Source of the DNA: Ehretia macrophylla
Lineage: Eukaryota; Streptophyta; Magnoliopsida; Boraginales; Ehretiaceae
DNA length: 64,000 nucleotides
NCBI GenBank assembly: GCA_037974665.1
Contig: CM075775.1
Coordinates: 32,741,732 to 32,805,731, forward strand
Direction of reading: 5' to 3'
Shown: in pieces, positions 63,479 through 64,000 of the stretch
Position numbering within the stretch: the stretch's first letter is position 1
Layout of the letters: each line of letters opens with the position of its first letter
Translations under genes and position numbers: made by a program
Notes under the pieces: model-generated
What the model was told of the DNA's origin: nothing
Databases searched by the model: none
What the model saw: the letters and a program-made list of their open reading frames with translations, nothing else

Positions 63479-63601
63479 ATGAGAATAGCTGTGGAAGGAT
63501 GTATGCAGGGAGAATTGGACAAGGTGTATGCAACTCTTTTGCATTTACAACAAGTGGAAAATATTAAAATTGACCTTTTAATTTGCTGCGGTGATTTTCA
63601 G
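63479..63601 (+). CDS. RNA lariat debranching enzyme (DBR1-like), first coding exon, partial
   Basis: Encodes 41 residues, [31 protein letters not shown], ending in CAG before GTACTTTT, as in the first exon of plant DBR1. DBR1 is a metallophosphoesterase that cleaves the 2'-5' bond of intron lariats in the nucleus. C8 and D39 of the metal site are present. The position that is His in the family motif GC(C/M)HG is Gln here (Q10), which should impair metal binding. The ATG directly follows a TTTTAG acceptor-like sequence, so a 5' UTR intron or an upstream exon is possible. The next exon is not in the remaining 399 bases. The gene continues beyond the window or is a truncated copy. Confidence 0.8.
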
Positions 63602-64000
63602 GTACTTTTTAATGCTTTTCTTTTGTTGCCATTTTCTTCTTTTCTCATATTTCAAATGGTAAAGCTTTAGATTACATATTAGTGTTATTGTTATTAGTAA
63701 TGTCGCATATTAGCGGGAGACATGATAAATATGTGTGTTTATAAGTAAGTGCCATGGATTTAAGTAAAAATTGAGTAAACCATTTTGGCAGGAGACGCAA
63801 TAAGTGTGTGGTTTAACTGTTTTGGGACGGTAGATTTGAGGCTACAAAATGACACTAGTTTCGCTTGCAGGTCTCATTCTGGGCCTGGGCATAATAAATT
63901 TCCAGCAAATTCTTAAGGCAGATGAATTTTGGCTAAAAAGTGAACAAGAATTGTAATGTTAGTTTCTATGGTTAAGAAGATGAGATTTAAAGGTGTTGAA
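63602..64000. other. Presumed intron 1 of the DBR1-like gene
   Basis: Starts with a donor-like GTACTT. AT-rich, no second exon recognised before the right edge. Confidence 0.5.

Overview
The window is nuclear DNA of a flowering plant, very probably a eudicot. It has AT-rich intergenic DNA, spliced genes with GT..AG introns, a UGT86-type glycosyltransferase with a 44-residue plant PSPG box, CDC48, an RTFL/DVL small peptide, an NLR relic and typical plant transposons (Copia, hAT, CACTA, L1-type LINE, MULE-like MITE). The species cannot be told from what I can see.

Layout. 1-6000: a badly decayed Copia retrotransposon on the minus strand, with an ~88-bp tandem repeat and a fold-back repeat. 7000-28200: a UGT86-like array of four copies in two large repeated blocks (A+B, then C+D). 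Copy A (7148-8715) is intact. B (11866-13013) has lost its 5' part and carries stops. C (18294-19862) has a 1-base deletion and a nonsense codon. D (24981-26625) has a damaged start but an otherwise open two-exon frame. The spacers contain insertions that can be dated against each other because paralogous empty sites survive in the window: an 854-bp solo LTR, an 1824-bp hAT element, a 117-bp LINE tail inside the intron of D, and two smaller insertions.

29400-34288: an intact nine-exon CDC48 (p97/VCP) gene. Broken copies of its promoter, leader and first exons sit upstream of UGT copies C and D, so the UGT array and the CDC48 5' region were duplicated together. 36078-37688: a two-exon gene on the minus strand for a small conserved protein. 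38000-50900 is mostly intergenic, with MITEs, tandem repeats and an L1-type LINE fragment. 51046-51249 (minus): a single-exon RTFL/DVL peptide gene. 52090-53512: a second hAT deletion derivative, which keeps the C-terminal part of the transposase that the first one lacks. 54266-57432 (minus): a CC-NBS-LRR-type pseudogene split by a short Copia element with perfect 5-bp target duplications, whose interior is a segment of pol plus 3' end turned the wrong way round. 59081 onward: one end of a CACTA element. 63479-63601: the first coding exon of an RNA lariat debranching enzyme-like gene, running off the right edge, with a Gln where the family has a metal-binding His.

The recognisable genes do not form a pathway. 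The story of the window is structural: repeated duplication of a UGT gene beside CDC48, decay of most copies, and layered transposon insertions. No previously undescribed molecular system is claimed. The most unusual objects are the CDC48-5'/UGT composite repeats and the Copia element with an inverted internal segment.
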